From JANNOG01 sp964516515 (lineage in GTDB: Bacteria; Actinomycetota; Actinomycetes; Actinomycetales; JBBAYJ01), in assembly GCA_964516515.1 (NCBI GenBank), contig CAZEYA010000025.1, positions 1 to 31,293 of the forward strand: DNA of 31,293 nucleotides, in the 5' to 3' direction. Within the stretch, counting starts at the first letter, position 1; each line of letters begins with the position of its first letter. A program made the translations under genes and the position numbers. Of this stretch, positions 1 through 8,087 are shown in pieces. Below the pieces are notes generated by a model. The model searched no databases and was not told the DNA's origin. It saw nothing but the letters and a program-made list of their open reading frames with translations.

Positions 1-34
1 CGGTACCGAGTGAGCAGCGGTACCGAGTGAGACG
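1..34. repeat. 17-bp tandem duplication at the window edge
   Basis: Positions 1-17 and 18-34 are two copies of a 17-bp unit sharing the first 14 bases (CGGTACCGAGTGAG). Each copy contains a TGA, so the stop codon of the gene upstream of the window, often deoC in this type of locus, may lie inside the unit. That gene cannot be seen, so its identity is inference only. The unit length matches the other tandem repeat in this window, at 13891-13941. Confidence 0.7.
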
Positions 35-46
35 AGACCAGATTGG

Positions 47-1525
47 ATGCCCGTGAACACTGAGCCCCAGACGCTCCCCGCGAGCGCCGAGCCGTTCGCC
101 TACGCTCCCGCCCCGGAGTCCGCGGGGCTGGCCCGGATCGAGCCCTCCTACGGCCTGTTCATCGACGGCGAGTTCCGTGCGGCGGCCGACGGCCGCACCC
201 TGACGACACTGAACCCGGCCACCGAGGAGTCGCTGTCCAGCGTCGCCCACGGCGGGGCGGGTGACGTTGACGCCGCCGTCGCTGCCGCCCGGCGGGCGTT
301 CGAAGGTCCGTGGGGCTCGATGGCCGCTGCCGAGCGGGGAAAATACCTGTTCCGTATCGCGCGGCTGATCCAGGAGCGCGCCCGAGAGCTGGCGGTGGTC
401 GAGACCCAGGACAACGGCAAGCCGATCCGGGAGACCCGTGACATCGACATCCCGTTGGTCGCTGCCCACTTCTTCTACCACGCCGGCTGGGCGGACAAGC
501 TGGCCTGGGCCGGGCTGGGCGCCGACCCCCGAGCGCTCGGCGTGGTCGGGCAGATCATCCCGTGGAACTTCCCGATGCTCATGCTCGCGTGGAAGGTCGC
601 ACCGGCTCTGGCCTGCGGCAACACCGTCGTCCTCAAGCCCGCCGAGACCACACCGCTGACCGCGCTGCTGTTCGCCGAGATCTGCGCCGACGCGGGCCTT
701 CCCCCCGGGGTGGTCAACATCGTCCCCGGCGACGGCGACACCGGAGCAGCGCTGGCCGGCCACGACGGACTCGACAAGATCGCCTTCACCGGCTCCACGG
801 CCGTGGGCCGCTCGATCGCCCGTGCGGTGGCCGGCACCCGGCGACGGGTCACGCTGGAACTCGGTGGCAAGGCGGCGAACATCGTCTTCGACGACGCCCC
901 GATGGACGAGACCATCGAGGGCATCGTCGACGGCATCTTCTTCAACCAGGGCCACGTCTGCTGCGCCGGTTCACGACTGCTGGTGCAGGAGTCAGTGGCG
1001 GAGGAGGTGGTGTCGCGACTGACCCGGCGCATGACCACGCTGCGCGTCGGCGACCCGATGGACAAGAACACCGATGTCGGCGCGATCAACTCCGCCGAAC
1101 AACTGGACCGGATCGAGGCGCTGGTCGACGCCGGCCAGGAGGAGGGGGCACAGCGTTGGTCGGTGCCCTGCGAACTGCCGGATCGAGGCTACTGGTTCGC
1201 CCCGACGATCTTCACCGACGTCCAACCGGCCCACCGGATCGCCCGGGAGGAGATCTTCGGCCCGGTGCTGTCGGTGCTGACCTTCCGTACCCCCGACGAG
1301 GCGGTGGCCAAGGCCAACGGCACCCCCTACGGGTTGTCCGCCGGCATCTGGACCGAGAAGGGCTCGAAGATCCTCTGGCTGGCCGACCGGCTGCAGGCCG
1401 GCGTGGTGTGGGCCAACACGTTCAACAAGTTCGACCCGACCAGTCCGTTCGGCGGCTACAAGGAGTCCGGCTACGGCCGCGAGGGTGGTCGCCAGGGCCT
1501 TGCCGCCTACGTCACCTCAGGCTGA
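47..1525 (+). CDS. NAD(P)-dependent aldehyde dehydrogenase, full length
   Basis: This is a 492-residue ALDH-superfamily enzyme that oxidises an aldehyde to the acid with NAD(P). The motifs are complete: PWNFP (172-176, oxyanion Asn174), KPAE (197-200, cofactor Lys and Glu), FTGS (247-250), LELGGK (270-275, general base Glu271) and the nucleophile in GHVCC (Cys305). The length is normal for the family. The ATG at 47 has only a weak purine-rich stretch upstream. A second, short ALDH homologue and a uridine kinase follow downstream; in many actinobacteria this set accompanies deoxyribose-phosphate aldolase. Acetaldehyde released from deoxyribose 5-phosphate is therefore a reasonable substrate, but that is inferred from context. 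Confidence 0.93.
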   Translation: MPVNTEPQTLPASAEPFAYAPAPESAGLARIEPSYGLFIDGEFRAAADGRTLTTLNPATEESLSSVAHGGAGDVDAAVAAARRAFEGPWGSMAAAERGKYLFRIARLIQERARELAVVETQDNGKPIRETRDIDIPLVAAHFFYHAGWADKLAWAGLGADPRALGVVGQIIPWNFPMLMLAWKVAPALACGNTVVLKPAETTPLTALLFAEICADAGLPPGVVNIVPGDGDTGAALAGHDGLDKIAFTGSTAVGRSIARAVAGTRRRVTLELGGKAANIVFDDAPMDETIEGIVDGIFFNQGHVCCAGSRLLVQESVAEEVVSRLTRRMTTLRVGDPMDKNTDVGAINSAEQLDRIEALVDAGQEEGAQRWSVPCELPDRGYWFAPTIFTDVQPAHRIAREEIFGPVLSVLTFRTPDEAVAKANGTPYGLSAGIWTEKGSKILWLADRLQAGVVWANTFNKFDPTSPFGGYKESGYGREGGRQGLAAYVTSG

Positions 1526-1565
1526 ACGGGGCAGCGGCGCGTCGCTGCCGCCGCCGCGACGTTTC

Positions 1566-2423
1566 ATGGTGACATCGACCCTTGTGGCCGGATCGGACAA
1601 ACAGACCAGAGGCCCTGCCCGTGACTTCGACGGATACTCCAAGACCGCCGTCCAGCACGGGCTGGCCGAGCTGTTCGCCTGGGCGCAGGTCGACATCGAC
1701 ACCGCCGACCTGACCGCTGAACCGGTCGACCTGCATGCCGGAACCCATCGAGCCGATCTGGTGTACTCCACCGTCACCGGCGTCGTCGTACACCTGGAGA
1801 TCCAGCAGGTCGCCGACGTGACCATGGGCAGGCGCATGACCTCCTACGCGACCCGGATCATGACCGCGCCCAGGTTCGCCGCCCGAATCACCGACCTGCT
1901 TCAGATCCTGGTGCAGGTGAGCGGTCCGCCCATGCCCACGACGTTCCGCCTGGGTGGGCTGAGCAACACCGCTCGGCTGATCCACCTGCCCACGATCCCC
2001 GCCGACCTTCTCCTGACCACCCCCGCGCTGTCCCCCTTCGCCCTCACGCGAGGCGACCCGGAGCTGGTTCGACCCGTGGTCAGGAGTATCGGTTCGCTCG
2101 ACGACGGCGATCTCAGGACGTCGCTGACCACACTGGCGCTCTATCTCGCCTCCCACCTGAGGGCTACTCTTGTCCAGGAGTTGAGGAGGACCGGCATGAT
2201 CGACACGATCCCAGAGATGATCGACGAGCTCCGCGATACCGAGATCGGCGCCACCTTTCGTCAGCAGGGCCGCCAGGAGGGCCGCCTCGCGGCGGTCGTC
2301 GACATCCTCGCCGCGAGGTTCCCTGCCGCCGACGTCGAGACGCTGACCCGGACCGCCCTGTGGTTACTGGACGCTCAGGACACGCACGCCGTCCGGGCCG
2401 CCCTCGACCTGGAAGCCCTTTAG
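1566..2423 (+). CDS. Rpn-like PD-(D/E)XK nuclease-family protein
   Basis: This 285-residue protein resembles the Rpn/YhgA-like 'putative transposase' proteins, whose core is a PD-(D/E)XK nuclease fold. The N-terminal half has the expected spacing of RADLVY (Asp64) and HLEIQ (Glu78, Gln80), the E-x-Q form of the motif, followed by the arginine-rich GRRMTSYATR segment. The C-terminal tail has the QQGRQEGR element (about 243-250) and a helical end, both usual in this group. I chose the ATG at 1566 because the longer frame from 1485 would overlap the dehydrogenase; no good ribosome binding site is seen at either place. It lies between two dehydrogenase genes that are normally adjacent, so it probably arrived by insertion. 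Family members are linked to recombination, but the function here is unproven. Confidence 0.75.
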   Translation: MVTSTLVAGSDKQTRGPARDFDGYSKTAVQHGLAELFAWAQVDIDTADLTAEPVDLHAGTHRADLVYSTVTGVVVHLEIQQVADVTMGRRMTSYATRIMTAPRFAARITDLLQILVQVSGPPMPTTFRLGGLSNTARLIHLPTIPADLLLTTPALSPFALTRGDPELVRPVVRSIGSLDDGDLRTSLTTLALYLASHLRATLVQELRRTGMIDTIPEMIDELRDTEIGATFRQQGRQEGRLAAVVDILAARFPAADVETLTRTALWLLDAQDTHAVRAALDLEAL

Positions 2424-2432
2424 CCCTGGCGA

Positions 2433-2925
2433 CTACCGGCAGGGCAGGGTGACCGGCGAGGAGTCCGGCCGCGGGGGCCGGTGTGCATCACGAGTCCGCC
2501 GGAGAATGCCTTCTCCCACTCGTCGCGCAGCCGGATCGGATGCCTCGCATTTGGGCCGTGACAGCGCCGACCTCGATCGCGGTGACGTGGCGCCCCGCTC
2601 GATGATCACGTCCACCTCTCGGCGCCCACCACTGTCCCTGCGAACAACTTCTCGTAGAGCGCTGCGGTACTTCGGTTCACACCAGCCGCCTGCGCCGGGG
2701 TGACGTCGATGGTGTGAATGCGGTGCAGGCCGCCAGTGCGGTGAGGTGGCGCCCGAGCCGGTCGGTGGTGTCGTGACCGCTCACATCGTGGGTGACGATC
2801 TGACGCAGGTATGAATTCAGCCAGTCCCGGGTCTCCTGCTCGTCGAGCCTGACGATCCAGCACCCGGGCGGTTCATCAACCAGCACATTGCAGATCAGGA
2901 GCGACCCGGCGACGTCACGGCACCC
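2433..2925 (-). pseudogene. Decayed AAA+ ATPase with DUF4143 domain (C-terminal remnant)
   Basis: Stretches typical of the C-terminal half of DUF4143-type ATPases lie on the minus strand, in the right order but in different frames. About 2725-2925 gives RLDEQETRDWLNSYLRQIV and THDVSG followed by an LTALAA segment. About 2615-2720 gives DVTPAQAAGVNRSTAALYEK. About 2560-2600 gives VDVIIERGA and then, one frame over, HVTAIEV. About 2480-2530 gives LRDEWEKAF and then GLVMHTGP. At least three frameshifts are needed to join them, and the N-terminal P-loop half is missing. No intact gene can be read here. It occupies almost all of the 544-bp gap between the Rpn-like gene and the next dehydrogenase. 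Confidence 0.72.
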
Positions 2926-2967
2926 GAGTCGGTAGGCCGGGAGGCGGCGGCCCGTAGGCTCTAGGCC

Positions 2968-3897
2968 GTGGCAACCGACAGCGCGACGGCCACGGCGGCC
3001 GTCACCACCCGACTCGACGTCCGCAAGACCTACAAGCTCGCGATCGGCGGTGCGTTCCCCCGCAGCGAGTCCGGTCGCTCCTATCGGGTCTTCGGTGGCG
3101 GCGCCGACGCCGCCGGGGCCGATTCGGCGCTCCTCGCGCACGCCGCGCTCGCCTCCCGGAAGGACGTCCGCGACGCCGTGGTCGCCGCCCGGGCCGCGCA
3201 GCCGGGATGGGCGGCGGCCAGCGCGTACAACCGCGGCCAGGTGCTCTACCGCGTGGCGGAGATGCTGGAGGGTCGCGCCGACCAGCTGGCTGCCGAAGTC
3301 GCTGCCGCAGAGGGACTCGACGCCGCCTCCGCTGCGGCCATGGTCGCGGCCACGGTGGATCGCTGGGTGTGGTACGCCGGGTGGAGCGACAAGATCACGC
3401 AGGTTGCCGGCAACGCCAACCCGGTCGCCGGGCCGTACTTCAACCTCTCGGTGGTCGAGCCGACCGGGGTCATCGCGGTGCTCGCTCCGCAGGACTCGTC
3501 ACTGCTCGGCTTCACGTCCGTGGTGGCACCCGTCGTCGTAGCGGGCAACGCCTGCGTGGTGGTCGCCTCTCACCGCCGCCCGCTGCCGGCCGCCACGCTG
3601 GCGGAGGTCCTGGCGACAGCCGACGTACCCGGGGGCGTCGTCAACACGTTGACGGGATCGGCCGCCGAACTCGGCCCCTGGCTCGCGGCGCACGAGGACG
3701 TCGACGGCATCGACCTCACCGGCGCCGCCGAGCTCACCGAGCCGGGCTGGGCCGGGCTGGAGGCCGCCGCCGCCGACAGCCTCAAGCGGGTCCGGCGCCC
3801 GGCGGAGCATGCTGAGGACTGGCGGGCCGTCCCCGGCCTGGACCGGATCCTCACCTTCTGTGAGACCAAGACGGTGTGGCACCCCAAGGGCCGATGA
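2968..3897 (+). CDS. Short aldehyde dehydrogenase homologue lacking catalytic residues
   Basis: This 309-residue protein aligns with the first 250-300 residues of the ALDH at 47-1525, that is, the cofactor-binding half. The segment VEPTGVIAVLAP corresponds to LGVVGQIIPWNF, and VPGGVVNTLTGS to PPGVVNIVPGDG. The Lys-Pro-Ala-Glu motif, the LELGGK general-base motif and the whole catalytic-cysteine domain are absent. It ends with TKTVWHPKG, an ending I associate with similar short partners in other actinobacteria. It is therefore probably a conserved inactive or regulatory partner and not a fresh truncation. The GTG start at 2968 is the first in frame. It overlaps the next gene by ATGA, so the two are translationally coupled. 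Confidence 0.8.
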   Translation: MATDSATATAAVTTRLDVRKTYKLAIGGAFPRSESGRSYRVFGGGADAAGADSALLAHAALASRKDVRDAVVAARAAQPGWAAASAYNRGQVLYRVAEMLEGRADQLAAEVAAAEGLDAASAAAMVAATVDRWVWYAGWSDKITQVAGNANPVAGPYFNLSVVEPTGVIAVLAPQDSSLLGFTSVVAPVVVAGNACVVVASHRRPLPAATLAEVLATADVPGGVVNTLTGSAAELGPWLAAHEDVDGIDLTGAAELTEPGWAGLEAAAADSLKRVRRPAEHAEDWRAVPGLDRILTFCETKTVWHPKGR

Positions 3898-5276
3898 CCG
3901 CCCCGCAGGCGCCTGCCGTGGCCCCCCTGCCGCGTGCCGTGCAGCGGGGCGTCCCGCGCGCCCGCGTGGTGCTGCTCGGCGGCGCCAGCGGTTCGGGAAA
4001 GACGCTGCTGACCCGGCTGCTGGGACTGCCGCGGCTCGAACTCGACGGCTTCTATCGCGACGGCGACGACCCGGTGCTGCGAGAGCGGTTCGGCGACGGC
4101 GTCACGGACTGGGACGACCCCGTCACGTGGAACGCCGAGGCCGCCGTCGGGGCCATCGAGGCCCTCTGCCACGAGGGCACGACCGACGTCCCCGGCTATG
4201 ACATCCCGACCAGTCGTTGCACCGGGACACTGCGGCTGGACCTCGGATCGGCTCGACTGTTCATCGCCGAAGGCATCTTCGCCGCCGAGCTGACGACTCG
4301 CACCCAGCAGCTCGGGCTGCTAGCCGACGCGATCTGCCTGCGCCGCAACCGCTCCCTGACGTTCGTGCGACGCCTGGCGCGGGACCTGGCCGAGGCACGC
4401 AAGCCGGTGCCTGTGCTGCTGCGGCGCGGGGTGCGGCTCAGCCGCGAGGAGCCCGCGATGGTGCACCGCTGGGACGCCCTGGGTTGCCGGCTGGTGGACC
4501 GTGACGAGGCGCTGTCATCCTTGCGCGCCCTGAGTCGCGGGGATGGCGTGCCGCAGGCTCGACTGCACCGCAGTGTCGACTACGACGAGGTGCTCACGAC
4601 CGCAGTGGCGTCGGTGTCCGACCAGTTGAAGACGGCGGACCTGACGGCCCCGGTGCCCTCGTGCCCGGGATGGACAGTGCACCGCCTCGTCGAGCACCTG
4701 GGGGGCGTTCACCGGTGGGCGACCACGGCGGTCGTCGAGGGTCACCGCAACGGCGAGCAGCCCGCCGCACCGACGGAGTCCGGCGAACTGCTCGCCTGGT
4801 TCACCGAGGGCGCGACGACGCTGCTGGACACCCTGCGGTCGCGTGACCCCGCCGAGCCGTGCTGGACCTTCGCGCCGCAACGCACGGTCGCCTTCTGGTG
4901 GCGACGCCAGGCCCACGAGACCGCGATGCACGCCTGGGACCTGGCAGCAGCGGTCGGCGACGACCGGTACGCCATGGTGCCCGACCTCGCCGCCGACGGC
5001 ATAACCGAGGTCGTCGACTTCCTCGTCCCCCGGCGGGTCTACGAGGGCAGGACTCCCCAGCCACGGGAGGCGCTCACGCTCTCGGCGACCGACACGGGGC
5101 AGACGTGGCAGATCACAGGAAGGGCGGGCCAGGCACCCACAGCCGCGATATCCGGCACCGCCGAAGCCCTGCTGCTGTTGCTGTGGCACCGCGTCGACCT
5201 CGACGACCACCGGTTGACCCAGGGCGGCGACAGGGCCGCGGCCCGGGCGACGCTGTCGCTACCGCTGGTTCCCTGA
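3894..5276 (+). CDS. Uridine kinase-like P-loop protein fused to an MDMPI/DinB-type domain
   Basis: This is a 460-residue, two-domain protein. Residues about 23-212 form a uridine kinase-like NMP kinase: Walker A GGASGSGKT (29-37), LELDGFYRD (48-56), the DDPVTWN segment typical of uridine kinases (74-80), and FIAEGIFAAE (123-132). Residues about 226-460 match mycothiol-dependent maleylpyruvate isomerase-family proteins: CPGWTVHRLVEHLGG (257-271) and HETAMHAWD (341-349). His268, His341 and His346 are the likely metal ligands. Both domains have full length and are separated by a short linker. I chose the ATG at 3894 over the GTG at 3876 because AAGGG precedes it by 5 bases and it overlaps the upstream stop as ATGA. 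The kinase fits salvage of nucleosides; why it is joined to a thiol-transfer fold is unknown. Confidence 0.85.
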   Translation: MTAPQAPAVAPLPRAVQRGVPRARVVLLGGASGSGKTLLTRLLGLPRLELDGFYRDGDDPVLRERFGDGVTDWDDPVTWNAEAAVGAIEALCHEGTTDVPGYDIPTSRCTGTLRLDLGSARLFIAEGIFAAELTTRTQQLGLLADAICLRRNRSLTFVRRLARDLAEARKPVPVLLRRGVRLSREEPAMVHRWDALGCRLVDRDEALSSLRALSRGDGVPQARLHRSVDYDEVLTTAVASVSDQLKTADLTAPVPSCPGWTVHRLVEHLGGVHRWATTAVVEGHRNGEQPAAPTESGELLAWFTEGATTLLDTLRSRDPAEPCWTFAPQRTVAFWWRRQAHETAMHAWDLAAAVGDDRYAMVPDLAADGITEVVDFLVPRRVYEGRTPQPREALTLSATDTGQTWQITGRAGQAPTAAISGTAEALLLLLWHRVDLDDHRLTQGGDRAAARATLSLPLVP

Positions 5277-5281
5277 CGGTG

Positions 5282-5314
5282 GGCCCCGTCGATCCTGGCG
5301 GTGGCCCCGTCGAT
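5282..5314. repeat. Short direct repeat in a convergent intergenic gap
   Basis: GGCCCCGTCGAT occurs at 5282-5293 and again at 5303-5314, between the convergent kinase-fusion gene and the LAxTG gene. No stable terminator hairpin was recognised in the 68-bp gap. The repeat has no obvious role. Confidence 0.5.
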
Positions 5315-5344
5315 GGGAGCTTGGAAGATCGGTACCGAGGAGGG

Positions 5345-5851
5345 TCAGCTCTCCGAGGCTTGAGCGTGGCGACCGGAAGCACGGCTCCGCGACGCGGCTA
5401 CGGCAACCGCGCCGCCGGCCACCAGAGCGGCTCCCACGGCAGCCACCGTAGTGGTCTCGGCACCGGTCAACGCCAAACCACCCGAGGGGGCAGCGGCTGC
5501 GGCCTTCGTGGTCGACGCCGCAGACGTCCCCGCGGCTGCGGTGGACGAACTCGTGCCGGCCGCGGCGGTGCCGTCCGCTGCCGTGCTGGCCGGTGTCGTG
5601 CTCGCACCGCTGGTCGAAGCCGGGGTGCTGGTCTCCAGGGTCCCCGGGGTGGACGTGGCGGTCGAGGTGGGGCTGGGGTACGTCTGACCCGGGTCGATGA
5701 CGCTGGTCGCCTGGGCGGAGGCGGCAGTGGTGGCCAGCGCCTGCACTGCCGGCACGCTCCACAGCGCCGCTCCACCCACGAGCGCGCCTCGCTTGAGGGC
5801 CACCCGGCGGGAGACACCCTCGGGCTGCGGCATCGAGTCCAACTTTTCCAT
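5345..5851 (-). CDS. Small Tat-exported, LAxTG-type sortase-anchored surface protein
   Basis: This 168-residue protein begins with a twin-arginine signal peptide (SRRVALKRG at 14-22, followed by a hydrophobic stretch to about residue 48). Nearly all of the mature part is a Ser/Thr/Ala/Pro-rich, probably extended wall-spanning linker (about 50-122). It ends with a sorting signal: LALTG (126-130), a hydrophobic helix and an Arg-containing tail. LAxTG is the motif used by class E sortases of high-GC actinobacteria. No globular domain is present, so it may be a spacer or a short stalk. The start is supported by AAGGGG a few bases upstream of the ATG. An inverted repeat lies 36-52 bases upstream of the start. 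Confidence 0.82.
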   Translation of the reverse strand: MEKLDSMPQPEGVSRRVALKRGALVGGAALWSVPAVQALATTAASAQATSVIDPGQTYPSPTSTATSTPGTLETSTPASTSGASTTPASTAADGTAAAGTSSSTAAAGTSAASTTKAAAAAPSGGLALTGAETTTVAAVGAALVAGGAVAVAASRSRASGRHAQASES

Positions 5852-6177
5852 TTTTACCCCTTACAAGGTCTGGCCGGTCAGATCTTGCGGGTCCGCGACC
5901 CGCTGACCTCCGACCCTAGGGGATGAACATTCCCTTGTCCGCACACCACCACAGAAACCTCCCAAACGAGCAAAGCGGTAACGAAGCGTCACGAGATCGG
6001 GACGTTCCGCGATCCCCCCTGCTCAAGGGTTCAAGCGACGCCTCACGAGGATCCATTGCGTCGTGCTGTCGACACCATGCGCCCCATTAGTCCGGTTCAT
6101 CCAGCTGGACCGCCGGTCACAGTTGAGTAACACGCCGGATAGCCGACCGACGCTCGCACCCGTTACCCGAGTTCGGG
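5852..6177. other. 326-bp intergenic region upstream of the LAxTG gene
   Basis: No gene is seen here. It holds the leader and presumably the promoter of the minus-strand LAxTG gene, an inverted repeat at 5887-5903, and the 3' flank of the beta-helix gene. The near-palindrome ACCCGAGTTCGGGT overlaps that gene's stop codon. Clear -35/-10 hexamers could not be assigned. Confidence 0.6.
5887..5903 (-). promoter_or_regulatory. Inverted repeat in the LAxTG gene leader
   Basis: GCGGGTC-CGC-GACCCGC is a perfect 7-bp stem with a 3-base loop. Outer complementary pentamers, GGTCA (5876-5880) and TGACC (5904-5908), could extend it across a 6-base bulge. In the mRNA it would end about 35 bases before the ATG. 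It may be a leader hairpin or an operator. Confidence 0.35.
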
Positions 6178-7830
6178 TCAGCGCACCGGCTGACCGCTGT
6201 CGAGGAAGACGTTGTTGCGCCACTCCACCGCATCCGGCACGCCACCGACCACGCCGTACCGGAAGTCCCGGCCGAACGTGTTGTCGGTGAAGACCAGGCC
6301 GCTCATGTCCTGCGTGCCGATGATGTACAGGCTGAAGTTGCCGCCGTTGACGAAGTTCCCGACGAAGGTCACGTTGCTGATCGGCCCCTGGTCCTCCTTG
6401 AGGATGTAGCCCGCGTTCATGGGATCGTCAGTGGCCGAGTTGTACGGCAGCAGCGTGTTGCCGGTGATCACGATGTTGGACCCCTTGGTGGTCTGGATCG
6501 TGTCGTTGTGACTGCCCGGCTGGCGGGTGAGGTCGTGCACGAGAGAGGCCCGGACCACCACGTCGCCGTTGGCCCGCAGGCCGTCAGAGCACCCCGTCAC
6601 GTCCACCCGCTCCAGGGTGTAGCGGCTGTGCACGACGCAGGTGCTGCCCTTGCCGAGCCCGTCGACCTCGGAGTCCCGGATGACGAGGTTCGTTCCCTCG
6701 TTGCTGACCGCGTACGTGTCCCGCCCACACTCGATACGGCTGTTGACCACGGTCACGTTGTCGGCCTTGACGTCCAGGCAGTCGATGAGCAGGCCGTTCA
6801 GCGTGGTGCCAGGCTCCGTCACGACCACTTTGCCCACAGGTCGAAGCGTGATCCCGTCGGGTACACCAGTGGTGGACGAATCCGGGAAGTCACCACCGAT
6901 GATCACCGGTACGGCCGGCCCGGCGGCCAGCCGCGCGGGCGGGGGTTTCGGCACCGCCGGTGTCACGCTGGGAAGGGCAGCAGCCGGTGTGGCGGCAGCT
7001 GCAGCCACGGCCGCCGCGGGATCACCGTTGGCGCTGAACCTGGCAGTGACGGTGTCCACCAGCTCCTCGGCCACGATGAGCTGCGCGACGAGCGTCATGA
7101 CCCCCACCACCCCAGGTCGCTCGGACAACGGCCGGGGGATCGAGTCCGCCTCCCCCATCAGGTCGTACGGCGCCTCCTTCTCGCGGTGCTCGGTCACGCC
7201 GCTGTCACCACTGAGCGAGAAGGCGACCTCGGCTCCCGCCGGCACACCAGCGGCGAACACGAAGGCCTCGGTCGGCGTCACGACCGCACCGTCCAGTGGC
7301 ACCGCGGGAGTCCGCGACGCAGCGGTGGCGACCTGGAGGCTGAACGGTTCGAGCTCAGGGGCCTCGATCGCGGAGACCGCGCCACCCGCTGCGCTCCCAC
7401 CCTCGACGGTGAAACGGGCGCTCGCCTCGACGACCGCCACCCCGTCCTTCACCGCCGCGGCGCGAAGGACGTACCCACCGGCCAGCCCGGCAAGGTCCAG
7501 CGGCACCGCGGCACCGGAGTCCTCGCTCAGCGATCCGATGGTCTGCTCGCCGGATGGCAGCGCAGGCGACGCTGGGGAGTCGAGCCGGAACTCCACCACG
7601 CTGTCGGCAGGTGGGCCGACGGCGAAGACGTACGCCGGACGCGAGGCGAGCAACGCACCGTCGAGGCGGACCGCGTCCGCGCGGTCCGGACGTTCGGAGA
7701 CCATCACGTGGAAGTCGGCGAGGAGACGCTGCGGTTGCGCCACGAGGAAGCCCGACGTGGTCAGTGGCAGCAGTAATGCCACCAGCGGCAGAGCTATCAG
7801 CGTCCGTGTCACAGCGGACATCTTCTTCAC
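6178..7830 (-). CDS. Secreted right-handed beta-helix protein with two Ig-like modules
   Basis: This 550-residue exported protein has a signal peptide (about 1-31: MKKMSAVTRT then a Leu/Ala/Val core). Two Ig-like modules follow at about 40-143 and 163-268, then an Ala/Pro linker (270-305). The C-terminal domain (about 310-550) is a right-handed parallel beta-helix, with repeated short strands such as NVTVVNSRIECG, NLVIRDSEVDG and NIVITGNTLL, and the motif SHNDTIQ (440-446) common in pectate lyase-like actinobacterial secreted proteins. The domain may bind or cleave polysaccharide; catalysis is not demonstrated. I chose the GTG at 7830, preceded by GGAG, instead of the longer frame from 7926. 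The Ig-like modules closely resemble those of the giant protein at 18072-22922, which links the two genes functionally. Confidence 0.83.
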   Translation of the reverse strand: MKKMSAVTRTLIALPLVALLLPLTTSGFLVAQPQRLLADFHVMVSERPDRADAVRLDGALLASRPAYVFAVGPPADSVVEFRLDSPASPALPSGEQTIGSLSEDSGAAVPLDLAGLAGGYVLRAAAVKDGVAVVEASARFTVEGGSAAGGAVSAIEAPELEPFSLQVATAASRTPAVPLDGAVVTPTEAFVFAAGVPAGAEVAFSLSGDSGVTEHREKEAPYDLMGEADSIPRPLSERPGVVGVMTLVAQLIVAEELVDTVTARFSANGDPAAAVAAAAATPAAALPSVTPAVPKPPPARLAAGPAVPVIIGGDFPDSSTTGVPDGITLRPVGKVVVTEPGTTLNGLLIDCLDVKADNVTVVNSRIECGRDTYAVSNEGTNLVIRDSEVDGLGKGSTCVVHSRYTLERVDVTGCSDGLRANGDVVVRASLVHDLTRQPGSHNDTIQTTKGSNIVITGNTLLPYNSATDDPMNAGYILKEDQGPISNVTFVGNFVNGGNFSLYIIGTQDMSGLVFTDNTFGRDFRYGVVGGVPDAVEWRNNVFLDSGQPVR

Positions 7831-8087
7831 GTCGAGGCTCCACTCGCTCTGCTGGGGCCGGGAGCCGCGCGCACCCGCGACGCCCGAACCGGTCCAGATC
7901 TCGTTTTTCCCCGGCCAGAGTGACACATGAACCAGTGAAGGATCACGTCAATGCCACTACCCGGCTCACGGGAACGATAAGCTCCCGCCCGGAACCACCG
8001 CGACACCCACCCGTCGCCGGCCAGGAAGACCCAGGGCGACCACGCCATGACGGAATGCCACGCCACCGCATGAAGGGCGGCAGAGCC

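Noticed and set aside
1566..2423. A true transposase or insertion sequence
   Set aside because: The frame matches the Rpn nuclease-fold family and not a DDE or HUH transposase, and no terminal inverted repeats were seen.
4859..5926. 355-residue plus-strand frame over the end of the kinase fusion and the LAxTG gene
   Set aside because: It crosses two real genes on opposite strands and has a random-looking Arg/Gly composition.
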